Positions 18,472 to 31,057 of a stretch of 64,000 bases of DNA are shown here, in pieces; position 1 is the first letter of the stretch; each line of letters opens with the position of its first letter. The position numbers and the translations under genes were made by a program. The notes under the pieces are model-generated. The model made no database searches. It was not told the origin of the DNA and saw only the letters and a list, made by a program, of their open reading frames with translations. Source of the stretch: Daphnia pulex (lineage: Eukaryota; Arthropoda; Branchiopoda; Diplostraca; Daphniidae); assembly GCF_021134715.1 (NCBI RefSeq), contig NC_060019.1, forward strand, positions 2,294,001 to 2,358,000. Reading direction: 5' to 3'.

Positions 18472-18569
18472 TCTTATATTTGCAAATAAATGCAGATGAA
18501 AGTTAGAAGTTGGGAGACGATCGCTAGAATTTTGTAATCATTCCAGAATAATTCTATAGCGGAATTGTA

Positions 18570-18642
18570 GTTTCCATAGTGTAGTGGTTATCACGTCGGC
18601 CTAACACGCTGAAGGTCCTCGGTTCGATCCTGGGTGGAAACA
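18570..18642 (+). tRNA. tRNA-Val-AAC: tRNA-Val(AAC), B-box variant
   Basis: A-to-G in the T stem turns the B box into GGTTCGATCCT, closer to consensus. It forms a G-T pair. Confidence 0.95.
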
Positions 18643-19157
18643 GGCCAATGTATTTTTAGAAAGACTATCAAAAAAGCACATTTTGGTTTTTTGAAAAAGC
18701 CAAGCATTCATGTTTCTTGTGAAAATGAAATCTACATTATGACAATGTGAAGATATTCGCAATGCTGTATCCGGAGGAAGTCAACAGAAAGCGGGAAATC
18801 AATGATGACTGTGGTTGTTGAAAAAGGTGCTATAACCCCGAAGAGACTTCTTCTGTAGCCAAACGTCAATGACTGTGGTTTTAGGGAAATGAGAAATGAC
18901 TTGCTCTGGATGGGGAAGAATTCCATAAACACCGGAGGGGAATCTATATAGATTACACCTGAACCTGGAACAGTAGCTCCAAACAGTGGAAGAACATCAT
19001 GTGCGTGCACCCTACGCTGCAAATGTTCAGTAGATTTAACAGTCATCAGTTAAAGAAGCCATATCGCGAGTGTGCGCTCTTCATTGGACGCTTTAGTTGG
19101 TTAAAGGAGTCATGAGGCGAAGAAATTGAATTAAAACAACAGTAGTCATTCACCATG

Positions 19158-19231
19158 CGCCCCTGGGTGGGATCGAACCACCAGCCTTCCGGTTAACAGC
19201 CGAACGCGCTAGCCAATTGCGCCACAGAGGC
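19158..19231 (-). tRNA. tRNA-Asn-GTT: tRNA-Asn(GTT), intact
   Basis: Matches the copy at 563-636. Confidence 0.96.
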
Positions 19232-19336
19232 ATGCTGGTTGATTAACGACACACTCGTCAAGATCAACAGGCAAACCGAACATTACCTTTTTTTAGTGTG
19301 GCCAACGCTAATAAAATGTTGCAGAAACATTGTGGG

Positions 19337-19409
19337 GCTTCCATAGTGTAGAGGTTATCACGTCGGCTTCACACGCTGAAGGTCCTCAGTTCGATCCTGA
19401 GGGAAAGCA
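19337..19409 (+). pseudogene. tRNA-Val(CAC), acceptor stem damaged
   Basis: The 3' acceptor strand reads GGAAAGC instead of TGGAAGC, which breaks two of seven pairs. The rest is unchanged. Confidence 0.65.
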
Positions 19410-19639
19410 TCAGTATAACGTTAGGAAAAAATAATCGTAGGAGAAAAGGAAATGAAATGGAATTAATAACTTGTAATGTATCTTATCTTGATGACAACTA
19501 GACTAGAACAAGTAGACATCTGGAAACTACACACTGACAACCAACCAATCATAGTAAAAGTTATCTCACGGTTCCTGGAAAGGAAAAAATGTCGTCAATA
19601 AGACTTGGTTCATTACATTGGAATAGAGCGCAAAAGTAA

Positions 19640-19712
19640 GCCTGGCTAGCTCAGTCGGTAGAGCATGAGACTCTTAATCTCAGGGTCGGGGGTTCGAGCC
19701 CCCCGTTGGGCG
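19640..19712 (+). tRNA. tRNA-Lys-CTT: tRNA-Lys(CTT)
   Basis: Matches the copy at 1045-1117. The 5' flank has AAAAG where others have AATAG. Confidence 0.96.
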
Positions 19713-19809
19713 TCATATATTTGCATATAAATGCAGATGAAAGTTAGAAGCTGGGAGACGATCGTTAGAATTTTGTAATCATTCCAGAATAATTCTATAG
19801 CGGATTGTA

Positions 19810-19882
19810 GTTTCCATAGTGTAGTGGTTATCACGTCGGCCTAACACGCTGAAGGTTCTCAGTTCGATCCTGGGTGGAAACA
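19810..19882 (+). tRNA. tRNA-Val-AAC: tRNA-Val(AAC)
   Basis: One C-to-T in the variable region (GGTTCTCAG). Stems are kept. Confidence 0.93.
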
Positions 19883-20397
19883 GGACAATGTATTTTTAGA
19901 AAGACTATCAAAAAAGCACATTTTGGTTTTTTGAAAAAGCCAAGCATTCATGTTTCTTGTGAAAATGAAATCTACATTATGACAATGTGAAGATATTCGC
20001 AATGCTGTATCCGGAGGAAGTCAACAGAAAGCGGGAAATCAATGATGACTGTGGTTGTTGAAAAAGGTGCTATAACCCCGAAGAGACTTCTTCTGTAGCC
20101 AAACGTCAATGACTGTTGTTTTAGGGAAATGAGAAATGACTTGCTCTGGATGGGGAAGAATTCCATAAACACCGGAGGGGAATCTATATAGATTACACCT
20201 GAACCTGGAACAGTAGCTCCGAACAGTGGAAGAACATCATGTGCGTGCACCCTACGCTGCAAATGTTCAGTAGATTTAACAGTCATCAGTTAAAGAAGCC
20301 ATATCGCGAGTGTGCGCTCTTCATTGGACGCTTTAGTTGGTTAAAGGAGTCATGAGGCGAAGAAATTGAATTAAAACAACAGTAGTCATTCACCATG

Positions 20398-20432
20398 CGC
20401 CCCTGGGTGGGATCGAACCACCAGCCTTCCGG
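20398..20432 (-). pseudogene. tRNA-Asn 3' half, split by element C
   Basis: Ends CCGG on + before T13. The 5' half is at 25981-26016. Confidence 0.92.
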
Positions 20433-21898
20433 TTTTTTTTTTTTTATATTTAAACGATTTATTGTCACAATTAAAATTTAAATTTCTTTACAGATACTTG
20501 GGGCATTTACGAGATTTGTGACATAAGTGACTTGCTGTGGCCAAGGAGAAACATTACAAACAGAAAAAGAAAACATTTCGAGACGGAAATGAAAGAGGAC
20601 AAATGATTTTAGTAAAAAATGTGGAATTTAACAATACGACATCTGGGGGGGGGGATCCAAGAAATAATAGTTGTAATGAGAGAACAATGTTGTATAAAGG
20701 TAAGAAGAAATCTGTTGAGAATTTTGAGAGAGAATATTTATGGATTAGAAGGTGACATCTGGGGAGAATTTTTTGAATGAAGGAGGCTTGACCAGAGAGA
20801 CTGTATTTCATTGATGGCTGGGGTGAGGTTTTGTCTGCGGGCGGTCCAGACGGTGATGATGTAGGATTGCATGAGGGCCAGTATTTTCTCTTTATTGGGG
20901 CCATTTCCAATGTCTCCATTTATTGTTGATTTGAGTGGTTTTTGACATCCAAGTTTCGTTAGTTGAATTCGAAGCCATAAACTGATGTGGACTTTCTCAG
21001 AACAGAGTAACATAAGATGGTCGTCAGTTTCTTGGTCGCCATTGCATAGAGGACATTGGTCATTTCTAGAAAGTCTGAGGCTTGTGAGGCGCATTTTGGT
21101 AGGGAGCTGATTATGGTTGAAATCCCAGACCAGTTCAGCGTTTCTTCCTTTCATTTTGGCCACCCAACGCCAGATGGAAGCCCAGTCGAGGTCTGGTTTC
21201 GCAACTTCGGTTCTCCCTGGTTGCCCAAGGTTAGCGATCAGGTGATTGTAGGTGGCGCGGTGATTGGATACGGTTGACGATGTGAAGATGCCAGCTTTAA
21301 GTAGATCGGTGATGGTTGAAAGTGCGGTGGTGAAGTATGGATGTGATGAATGGGTTGCATTAAATCTGGGCTGGGTGATTTGTTGAAGGAGATTCTTGAG
21401 GTGTGGACCCAACCAATAAACGGCTGCAGCTCTCTCAATAGCCTCGGGATGGATTAAAGATTTAAAGATTTGACGGGTGAAAAGGGATTGGAAGAATTGA
21501 AAAAGTAAGGTGACTCCAAGTCCACCTTGGAGTCGGGGGCGGATCAAAACATTTAGGGGTGGGTGCTCTCTTCTTTGTGCCCAAAGAAATTTGTTGCATT
21601 TTTGTTGGAGGAGAAGGGCTTGGGTTTTGTTGCAAGGGAGTACATGAGCTATATGAACAAGTTGTGATAAGACATGTTGTTTGATGAATAGGGCGCGACC
21701 ATAAAAAGTGAAATGACGGTGTGTGTTTGTGATAAGAATATTTTGTATGATGTTGTACTGTCTTTGCCAATTGTCTCTTACTGTTGTTTTTATTTCAGAA
21801 GAAAAAGTAATTCCAAGAATTTTCAAATTGTCTACTTGAGTTATCCAATCATGTGGCCAAGTACTTTTAGGATGAGTTTGATTGAAATTGCTTCTACG

Positions 21899-21962
21899 TG
21901 GGATCGAACTCCTAACCTCAAGAATCCCAGCCGACGCCGCTACCGTCTGCGCTACTACGGCC
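21899..21962 (-). other. tRNA-like module TL3 (copy C)
   Basis: Core as in copy A, with one change between the boxes (Arg to Lys codon). Confidence 0.72.
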
Positions 21963-22893
21963 TGTGGACATTGATTTAAGGTCCAAGTGCCTAGACCAAG
22001 TAATTTTGTCTTCCCCTTGTTAATACGTGCATTTGTCCAGGCACAAAATTCTAGAATAATCTCGCATGCACGACGTACATCTTTCATTGATGAGACAAAA
22101 ACTACTAGATCATCTACATATGCACGAACTTTGATGCGTTTTCCGTAGTGTTCAATTCCGTCAATACCCCTAGACAAGCAAACTAAAAGCGGTTCAATAT
22201 AGAGGGCAAACAGATGGACTGACAGAGGGCACCCCTGTCGCACGGATTGTGCATTGTCCACAGTACCGACTATGTCATTACCGTTCAATGGCCATAGTTC
22301 AGTTATACTGTACAGCGTCTTCAACCAATCAACAAAGAGGGGGGGATAGCCCATGGCAGTCATTACTTCCCACAGAACGTCTCGATTGACAAGGTCATAT
22401 GCTTTCTCTAAATCGTACGCGAGAATGGCGGCCGGTTTGAGAGAAGATACCTCTTTTGATTTACGACCTGTATTATCAATGACATCTCGGATTAAACACA
22501 AGCTGTCAAAGATATAGCGGCCGGGTACACCACCTTTTTGATGTGAGTCTAGAGAGTTTTGAAGAGATTTTCTCAGACGAAAAGCCAATACTGACGCGAT
22601 TAACTTATAATCGGTATTTAACAAAGAGATTGGTCGGTAATCGGTGATTTTACTCGGTGATGGGATTTTTGGGACTAATCTTATAGCTGCCCTTCCCTGC
22701 GACGGCTGGAGTTTTCTTTTTTCGAGGACGCAATTCATCATTTCCAGAAAATGAACACCAATAACATCCCAAAATTTTATATAAAACTCAAAAGGAATGC
22801 CATCTGTACCCGGGGCCTTGTTCTTTTTAGTTGCCTTAAGGGCGATGTTAATTTCATCTACTGTGAACGGATCTACAAGAAAGTTGCCACTCT

Positions 22894-22959
22894 CCGGGAT
22901 CGAACCTAGTACTCCTCGATTCAACGCTTGAGCGTTTAACGACTAAGCTACCACTGATA
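22894..22959 (-). other. tRNA-like module TL2 (copy C), A box mutated
   Basis: The A box reads TAGCTTAGTCG instead of TAGCTCAGTCG. This same change creates the ORF2 amber codon. Confidence 0.72.
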
Positions 22960-24279
22960 CACCCGAATCGTTTTTAGTGGGTTTTGTACGGGTAAGTGCA
23001 CCTCTAATCCCTTCTAGAAATTTTCCAGCTAATTGGGTATTGGGGGAGGGCTGGTTCTGAAAAATTCTACTAAAGTGTTCAATTATTTCTTGATTAATCT
23101 GCTCAGGTTGGGTAATTTTACAGTTATCATTAGTTTTGAGCTGAGTGATCAGAGACTTCTGGAAATTGCTCGTTGACTTGTTCATATGAAAGGTAGATGG
23201 CTCTTCTTCGGCTATACTTTGAACGCGTGAACGTATTGCAAATCCCCTCAATGCTTCTCGCTCCCAGGCTAGAAACTCACGTTTCAACTCCATGTAACGC
23301 GCATGATTGAAATTTACATTGTTCACGGTTTCTTTTAGTTGATGTTGGAGTAATTTCCTTTTGACTCTCTGATCACAGATTCTCTTTTTACAATAGTTCA
23401 TTGATAATCGCCTGAGGCTAGGTTTGAAAATAATCTCCCACCAATGATCTACGTTTTCAATACGGGATGGGTGTTGAGACATTTCTTCAATAAAGACATG
23501 CACCAAGTTTATATATTCTTCTTCCTCAAGAATTGATGAGTTAAGTTTCCATAAATTCCTTGACTTGTTCCTCACTACACTAGGAGGGGTGGTGCTGTTT
23601 ATATACCCTACGATTGGTCTGTGATCCCCGAGTGGTAAGTCGTGCAAATGGATATCAGAAAATTTTACGTGATGGTGGCAATAAATTCGGTCCAATCTAG
23701 CCTGGCTAGCCGCACAATTGTACGTCCAACAAGGTTCATTTTTCCGAATTTCTCTCCAGACATCTGTTAATGAAAGGGCTTTTACTAAATCTCGGAGGGG
23801 TTCTAGTAATGCTAGTCTAATTTTAGGTGGTGTTGTCTTGCTACTTTTACGGTCATCGATCTCGTCAACGGCATTAAAATCTCCCAATATAATTGCTGGT
23901 GCCTTATACTGGGCAACATAAGCCGGAATAGTTTGCCGGAGGAAAGAATCTCTATAACTTTTATTTTGGTCACCAGATGGGGCGTAAATACACACGAAAG
24001 CAAGACCCTTTACTTCCATGGCTATCAGCCTCCCCTCCGGTTCAAACAAAATGTTTTTGGCGCTCAGCCCGTGTCGTACTAGGATGGCTGTCCCATGTTG
24101 TCTAGGACCGAGATTTGTGTGCATCTGGTAATGTTTAGTAAATACGGTGCTAGAGTGAAATACTACTTCTTGCAAACATATAATATCAAGTTTATTATGT
24201 AAAAAGAAATTGAGTATTATTTGAAGTTTGTCAGGTGACGATATTCTGTTGATATTATATGTCGCGATGTTAGTCATGA

Positions 24280-25778
24280 TTAATATTTAAATTTGGGTTT
24301 AGAGGGTTGGGTTTTGTTATCGTGGGCTTTTTTCCTTCTAACGGCCTCCATTGCTTTGAGAGTTTTATCTACTATGGGGGTTGATGGAGTGCCGAGGGGG
24401 ACGCCCAAGGACTCCTGAGTCTCACTCACATGACTAGCCTCCTGGCTATCAAGTGGCCGTTGTCCTGGCTGAATACTCCCACCAGAAAAAGAAATGTCTT
24501 CATCAGGATTTGAAATCGAAACCACTTCGGTTGCATCCATCTCTTCAACCACCTCGTTATCCATCTGATCTATCGTGGATGGAATAGATGGTACTCCAGG
24601 TGAGATTGGAGCGGGTGGAACATCGTTCCCCCCAGAGAGGGCGGGAAAAGAATTAATGTCCGCACCCGGTATCGAAACTGGAACCTCTCGAGTCGGAGAC
24701 CCGAGTTCAACCAACTGAGCTACACCAGATACAATTTCCTCAGCTACCTCGCCCGAGCCAGAGGAAGAGGCAGTACGACTCCTCTTTTTTGATTGTTTTT
24801 GTTGGTCACGGAATTCCCTCGTCTGTTTCATTTTCTTTTTCTTGACCAATTTGGACGCAACAGACGAACCTACACAGTTGGTGTCTTCAGCGTCAGCATC
24901 GGTGTCAGAAGAAGATTCAGTTCCATCGGGTTTCGAAATCTGATCCTCTGGAGCTCCATCAAGAACGACAACAGTCGACGTCGTTGGCCTCTGGGCTAAC
25001 TCGGGGAATGTATCAGCGTCAACAGTTGGAGCAATTGGCATTTGCCCGCCACCAATCGGGCCTGTCTCCTGGGGCTTCCTAACAGTTGTCCTAACTGGGC
25101 CACGATTTGTTAGTAATACACTGCTATAGCTACGTGTTCCAATGGGGCCTTTTGAAATGGTGCTGGGGTTTGTTAAACTACGGGGTTGCTTGGGGCAATT
25201 AGCTAAGACATGGGTGGGAGAATCACACATGCGGCATGTGTGCATTTGCCCTGCATAAGACACCATTATTGGTTCCTTGTAGCTTCCAAAGGTGATATAA
25301 GACGGAATGCTCTTGTGGATTTCCATATCCACGTTGACAATTCCAGTCTTTATCCCGTTCCACCTTGGGAGCGATCTATCCTGATACGTGTCCCAAAAAA
25401 TCCGAGAAATCACTCCATACTCACGCAATCTCTTGTTTAGCAGGCTTAGGTCATCATCGAATTTGAAATGTTGAATTCTAACGCGTACAAGGTTAACTGA
25501 CCTATCTCTCACTCTAATTTTGACCTCCTTGCCACTAATGACTACTGATTCTTTAGCACTAAATTTATTCAAAAATTCAATATGGTCATTGACGGTCTTG
25601 AACCCAATTCGGAAAACGCAAATAGCTCGTCCTGGTAGGCGAGAAACTGCATCAAAGATGCTATCAGATTCATTACTGTCGTGCTCGAAACATTCGTAGA
25701 ACTCATGCCTGGTCACTTCAGTATTACCAAAAGAGATTTCGGCAGTACGTGGCCAGACGTCTGGGGATTCCGATCCAT
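24280..25778 (-). pseudogene. ORF1 of element C, frameshift at codon 2
   Basis: One C is missing just after the ATG, so initiation at 25778 leads to a short out-of-frame peptide. The rest of the frame (CCHC knuckle, TL1, basic C terminus) is open to the stop at 24280. Confidence 0.88.
24663..24729 (-). other. tRNA-like module TL1 (copy C)
   Basis: Same as in copy A. Confidence 0.72.
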
Positions 25779-25980
25779 TTTACCCACAATAACAGGGGCA
25801 AAAGGACGGGGAGAAAAATGCAAAAAGAGGGAACAAAACCAAAATGGCGCTCAACAAACAACAAGGGAAACAGGACACACAAGCAACAATACAACAGAAG
25901 AGAAACAAAAAAAAGAACAAATAGTTTTTTGACTCACAGCAAGATGTCACACTTGGGAGCTCAGTTATACACGTCTAGTC

Positions 25981-26016
25981 ACAGCCGAACGCGCTAGCCA
26001 ATTGCGCCACAGAGGC
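25981..26016 (-). pseudogene. tRNA-Asn 5' half, split by element C
   Basis: Junction identical to copy A. Confidence 0.92.
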
Positions 26017-26121
26017 ATGCTGGTTGAATAACGACACACTCGTCAAGATCAACAGGCAAACCAAACATTACCTTTTTTTAGTGTGGCCAACGCTAATAAA
26101 ATGTTGCAGAAACATTGTGGG

Positions 26122-26194
26122 GCTTCCATAGTGTAGAGGTTATCACGTCGGCTTCACACGCTGAAGGTCCTCAGTTCGATCCTGAGTGGAAGCA
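26122..26194 (+). tRNA. tRNA-Val-CAC: tRNA-Val(CAC)
   Basis: Matches the copy at 742-814. Confidence 0.95.
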
Positions 26195-26423
26195 TCAGTA
26201 TAACGTTAGGAAAAAATAATCGTAGGAGAAAAGGAAATGAAATGGAATTAATAACTTGTAATGTATCTTATCTTGATGACAACTAGACTAGAACAAGTAG
26301 ACATCTGGAAACTCACACAGACAACCAACCAATCATAGTAAAAGTTATCTCACGGTTCCTGGAAAGGAAAAAATGTCGTCAATAAGACTTGGTTCATTAC
26401 ATTGGAATAGAGCGCAATAGTAA

Positions 26424-26496
26424 GCCTGGCTAGCTCAGTCGGTAGAGCATGAGACTCTTAATCTCAGGGTCGGGGGTTCGAGCCCCCCGTTGGGCG
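26424..26496 (+). tRNA. tRNA-Lys-CTT: tRNA-Lys(CTT)
   Basis: Matches the copy at 1045-1117. Confidence 0.96.
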
Positions 26497-26598
26497 TCAT
26501 GTCATATATTTGCAAATAAATGCAGATGAAAGTTAGAAGTTGGGAGACGATCGTTAGAATTTTGTAATCATTCCAGAATAATTCTATAGCGGATTGTA

Positions 26599-26671
26599 GT
26601 TTCCATAGTGTAGTGGTTATCACGTCGGCCTAACACGCTGAAGGTCCTCAGTTCGATCCTGGGTGGAAACA
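26599..26671 (+). tRNA. tRNA-Val-AAC: tRNA-Val(AAC)
   Basis: Matches the copy at 1241-1313. Confidence 0.96.
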
Positions 26672-27186
26672 GGACAATGTATTTTTAGAACGACTATCAA
26701 AAAAGCACATTTTGGTTTTTTGAAAAAGCCAAGCATTCATGTTTCTTGTGAAAATGAAATCTACATTATGACAATGTGAAGATATTCGCAATGCTGTATC
26801 CGGAGGAAGTCAACAGAAAGCGGGAAATCAATGATGACTGTGGTTGTTGAAAAAGGTGCTATAACCCCGAAGAGACTTCTTCTGTAGCCAAACGTCAATG
26901 ACTGTTGTTTTAGGGAAATGAGAAATGACTTGCTCTGGATGGGGAAGAATTCCATAAACACCGGAGGGGAATCTATATAGATTACACCTGAACCTGGAAC
27001 AGTAGCTCCGAACAGTGGAAGAACATCATGTGCGTGCACCCTACGCTGCAAATGTTCAGTAGATTTAACAGTCATCAGTTAAAGAAGCCATATCGCGAGT
27101 GTGCGCTCTTCATTGGACGCTTTAGTTGGTTAAAGGAGTCATGAGGCGAAGAAATTGAATTAAAACAACAGTAGTCATTCACCATG

Positions 27187-27221
27187 CGCCCCTGGGTGGG
27201 ATCGAACCACCAGCCTTCCGG
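27187..27221 (-). pseudogene. tRNA-Asn 3' half, split by element D
   Basis: Ends CCGG on + before T10. The 5' half is at 32736-32771. Confidence 0.92.
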
Positions 27222-28677
27222 TTTTTTTTTTATATTTAAACGATTTATTGTCACAATTAAAATTTAAATTGCATTACAGATACTTGGGGCATTTAAGTGA
27301 TTTGTGACATAAGTGACTTGCTGTGGCCAAGGAGAAACATTACAAAGAAAAAGAAACATTTCGAGACGGAAATGAAAGAGGACAAATGATTTTGGTGAAA
27401 AATGTGAAATTTAACAATACGACATCTGGGGGGGATCCAAGAAATATTAACTGTAATGAGAGAACAATGTTGTATAAAGATAAGAAGAAATCTGTTGAGA
27501 ATTTTGAGAGGGAATATTTATGGATTAGAAGGTGACATCTGGGGAGAATTTTTTGAATGAAGGAGGCTTGACCAGAGAGACTGTATTTCATTGATGGCTG
27601 GGGTGAGGTTTTGGCTGCGGGTGGTCCAGACGGTGATGATGTAGGATTGGATGAGTGCCAGTATTTTCTCTTTATTGGGGCCATTTCCAATGTCTCCATT
27701 TATTGTTGATTTGAGTGGTTTTTGACATCCAAGTTTCGTTAGTTGAATTCGAAGCCATAAACTGATGTGGACTTTCTCAGAACATAGTAACATAAGATGG
27801 TCGTCAGTTTCTTGGCCGCTATTGCATAGAGGACATTGGTCATTTCTAGAAAGTCTGAGGCTTGTGAGGCGCATTTTGGTAGGGAGCTGATTATGGTTGA
27901 AATCCCAGACCAGTTCAGCGTTTCTTCCTTTCATTTTGGCCACCCAACGCCAGATGGAAGCCCAGTCGAAGTCTGGTTTCGCAACTTCGGTTCTCCCTGG
28001 TTGCCCAAGGTTAGCGATCAGGTGATTGTAGGTGGCGCGGTGATTGGATACGGTTGACGATGTGAAGATGCCAGCTTTAAGTAGAGCGGTGATGGTTGAA
28101 AGTGCGGTGGTGAAATATGGATGTGATGAATGGGTTGCATTAAATCTGGGCTGGATGATTTGTTGAAGGAGATTCTTGAGGTGTGGACCCAACCAATAAA
28201 CGGCTGCAGCTCTCTCAATAGCCTCGGGATGGATTAAAGATTTAAAGATTTGACGGGTGAAAAGGGATTGGAAGAATTGAAAAAGTAAGGTGACTCCAAG
28301 TCCACCTTGGAGTCGGGGGCGGATCAAAACATTTAGGGGTGGGTGCTCTCTTCGTTGTGCCCAAAGAAATTTGTTGCATTTTTGTTGGAGGAGAAGGGCT
28401 TGGGTTTTGTTGCAAGGGAGTACATGAGCTATATGAACAAGTTGTGATAAGACATGTTGTTTGATGAATAGGACGCGACCATAAAAGTGAAATGACGGTG
28501 TGTGTTTGTGATAAGAATATTTTGTATGATGTTGAACTGTCTTTGCCAATTGTCTCTTACTGTTGTTTTTATTTCAGAAGAAAAAGTAATACCAAGAATT
28601 TTCAAGTTGTCTACTTGAGTTATCCAATCATGTGGCCAAGTACGTTTAGGATGAGTTTGATTGAAATTGCTTCTACG

Positions 28678-28741
28678 TGGGATCGAACTCCTAATCTCAG
28701 GAATCCCAGCCGACGCTACTACCGTCTGCGCTACTACGGCC
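28678..28741 (-). other. tRNA-like module TL3 (copy D)
   Basis: Boxes kept; between them it carries CTACTACCG on + as in copy I. Confidence 0.7.
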
Positions 28742-29671
28742 TGTGGACATTGATTTAAGGTCCAAGTGCCTAGACCAAGTAATTTTGTCTTCCCCTTGTT
28801 AATACGTGCATTTGTCCAGGCACAAAATTCTAGAATAATCTCGGATGCACGACGTACATCTTTCATTGATGAGACAAAAACTACTAGATCATCTACATAT
28901 GCACGAACTTTGATGCGTTTTCCGTAGTGTTCAATTCCGTCAATACCCCTAGACAAGCAAACTAAAAGCGGTTCAATATAGAGGGCAAACAGATGGACTG
29001 ACAGGGGCACCCCTGTCGCACGGATTGTGCATTGTCCACAGTACCGACTATGTCATTACCGTTCAATGGGCATAGTTCAGTTATACTGTACAGCGTTTTC
29101 AACCAATCAACAAAGAGGGGGGGATAGCCCATGGCTGTCATTACTTCCCACAGAACGTCTCGATTGACAAGGTCATATGCTTTCTCTAAATCATACGCGA
29201 TAATGGCGGCCGGTTTGAGAGAAGATACCTCTTTTGATTTACGACCTGTATTATCAATGACATCTCGGATTAAACACAAGCTGTCAAAGATATAGCGGCC
29301 GGGTACACCACCTTTTTGATGTGAGTCTAGAGAGTTTTGAAGAGATTTTTTCAGACGAAAAGCCAATACTGACGCGATTAACTTATAATCGGTATTTAAC
29401 AAAGAGATTGGTCGGTAATCGGTGATTTTACTCGGTGATGGGATTTTTGGGACTAATCTTATAGCTGCCCTTCCCTGCGACGGCTGGAGTTTTCTTTTTT
29501 CGAGGACGCAATTCATCATTTCCAGAAAATGAACACCAATAACATCCCAAAATTTTATATAAAACTCAAAAGGAATGCCATCTGTACCCGGGGCCTTGTT
29601 CTTTTTAGTTGCCTTAAGGGCGATGTTAATTTCATCTACTGTGAACGGATCTACAAGAAAGTTGCCACTCT

Positions 29672-29737
29672 CCGGGATCGAACCTAGTACTCCTCGATTC
29701 AACGCTTGAGCGTTTAACGACTGAGCTACCACTGATA
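29672..29737 (-). other. tRNA-like module TL2 (copy D)
   Basis: A and B boxes as in copy B. Confidence 0.72.
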
Positions 29738-31057
29738 CACCCGAATCGTTTTTAGTGGGTTTTGTACGGGTAAGTGCACCTCTAATCCCTTCTAGAAATT
29801 TTCCAGCTAATTGGGTATTGGGGGAGGGCTGGTTCTGAAAAATTCTACTAAAGTGTTCAATTATTTCTTGATTAATCTGCTCAGGTTGGGTAATTTTACA
29901 GTTATCATTAGTTTTGAGCTGAGTGATCAGAGACTTCTGGAAATTGCTCGTTGACTTGTTCATATGAAAGGTAGATGGCTCTTCTTCGGCTATACTTTGA
30001 ACGCGTGAACGTATAGCAAATCCCCTCAATGCTTCTCGCTCCCAGGCTAGAAACTCACGTTTCAACTCCATGTAAAGCGCATGATTGAAATTTACATTGT
30101 TCACGGTTTCTTTTAGTTGATGTTGGAGAAATTTCCTTTTGACTCTCTGATCACAGATTCTCTTTTTACAATAGTTAATTGATAATCGCCTAAGGCTAGG
30201 TTTGAAAATAATCTCCCACCAATGGTCTACGTTTTCCATACGGGATGGGTGTTGGAACATTTCTTCAATGAAGACATGCACCAAGTTTATATATTCTTCT
30301 TCCTCAAGAATTGATGAGTTAAGTTTCCATAAATTCCTTGACTTGTTTCTCACTACACTAGGAGGGTTGGTGCTGTTTATATACCCTACGATTAGTCTGT
30401 GATCCCCGAGTGGTAAGTCGTGCAAATGGATATCAGAAAATTTTACGTGATGGTGGCAATAAATTCGGTCTAATCTAGCCTGGCTAGCCGCACAATTGTA
30501 CGTCCAACAAGGTTCATTTTTCCGAATTTCTCTCCAGACATCTGTTAATGAAAGGGCTTTTACTAAATCTCGGAGGGGTTCTAGTAATGCTAGTCTAATT
30601 TTAGGTGGTGTTGTCTTGCTACTTTTACGGTCATCGATCTCGTCAACGGCATTAAAATCTCCCATTATAATTGCTGGTGCCTTATACTGGGCAACATAAG
30701 CCGGAATAGTTTGCCCTAGGAAAGAATCTCTATAACTTTTATTTTGGTCACCAGATGGGGCGTAAATACACACGAAAGCAAGACCCTTTACTTCCATGGC
30801 TATCAGCCTCCCCTCCGGTTCAAACAAAATGTTTTTGGCGCTCAGCCCGTGTCGTACTAGGATGGCTGTCCCATGTTGTCTAGGACCGAGATTTGTGTGC
30901 ATCTGGTAATGTTTAGTAAATACGGTGCTAGAGTGAAATACTACTTCTTGCAAACATATAATATCAAGTTTATGATGTAAAAAGAAATTGAGTATTATTT
31001 GAAGTTTGTCAGGTGACGATATTCTGTTGATATTATATGTCGCGATGTTAGTCATGA

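Larger units (their letters stand above)
17329..18569. repeat. Array unit 6 (empty)
   Basis: 1,241 bp. The spacer after tRNA-Lys starts GTCTTATATTT, a marker shared only with unit 11. Spacer 17402-17916 holds the 104-codon ORF 17491-17805. Confidence 0.9.
18570..19809. repeat. Array unit 7 (empty)
   Basis: 1,240 bp. It shares GCGCAAAAGTAAG before tRNA-Lys and CCAAACAGTGG in the long spacer with unit 12. Spacer 18643-19157 holds the ORF 18732-19046. Confidence 0.9.
20738..24277 (-). pseudogene. ORF2 of element C, one in-frame amber codon
   Basis: Exactly 3,540 nt, the full-length frame. The only visible lesion is TAG at 22943-22945 in place of the CAG (Gln) of the VAQ motif, inside the A box of TL2. 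It leaves a 444-aa endonuclease-plus-linker product. Everything downstream, including YVDD and the C-terminal CCHC finger, is open. Confidence 0.92.
20433..25980 (-). mobile_element. Non-LTR retrotransposon copy C, full length, near-intact
   Basis: 5,548 bp with an A13 tail and a C-run of ten. Only two lesions separate it from an intact element: one stop codon in ORF2 and one missing base at the start of ORF1. Confidence 0.95.
19810..26598. repeat. Array unit 8, carrying element C
   Basis: Units 6-7-8 correspond by their spacer markers to units 11-12-13. Spacer 19883-20397 holds the ORF 19972-20286. Confidence 0.88.
27518..31055 (-). pseudogene. ORF2 of element D, two frameshifts
   Basis: One base is lost near 29004, right after RQGCP in the RT, and one near 28494 (RHFTF segment). 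The frame is otherwise complete, 3,538 nt instead of 3,540. The first 697 codons are open from ATG 31055. Confidence 0.9.
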
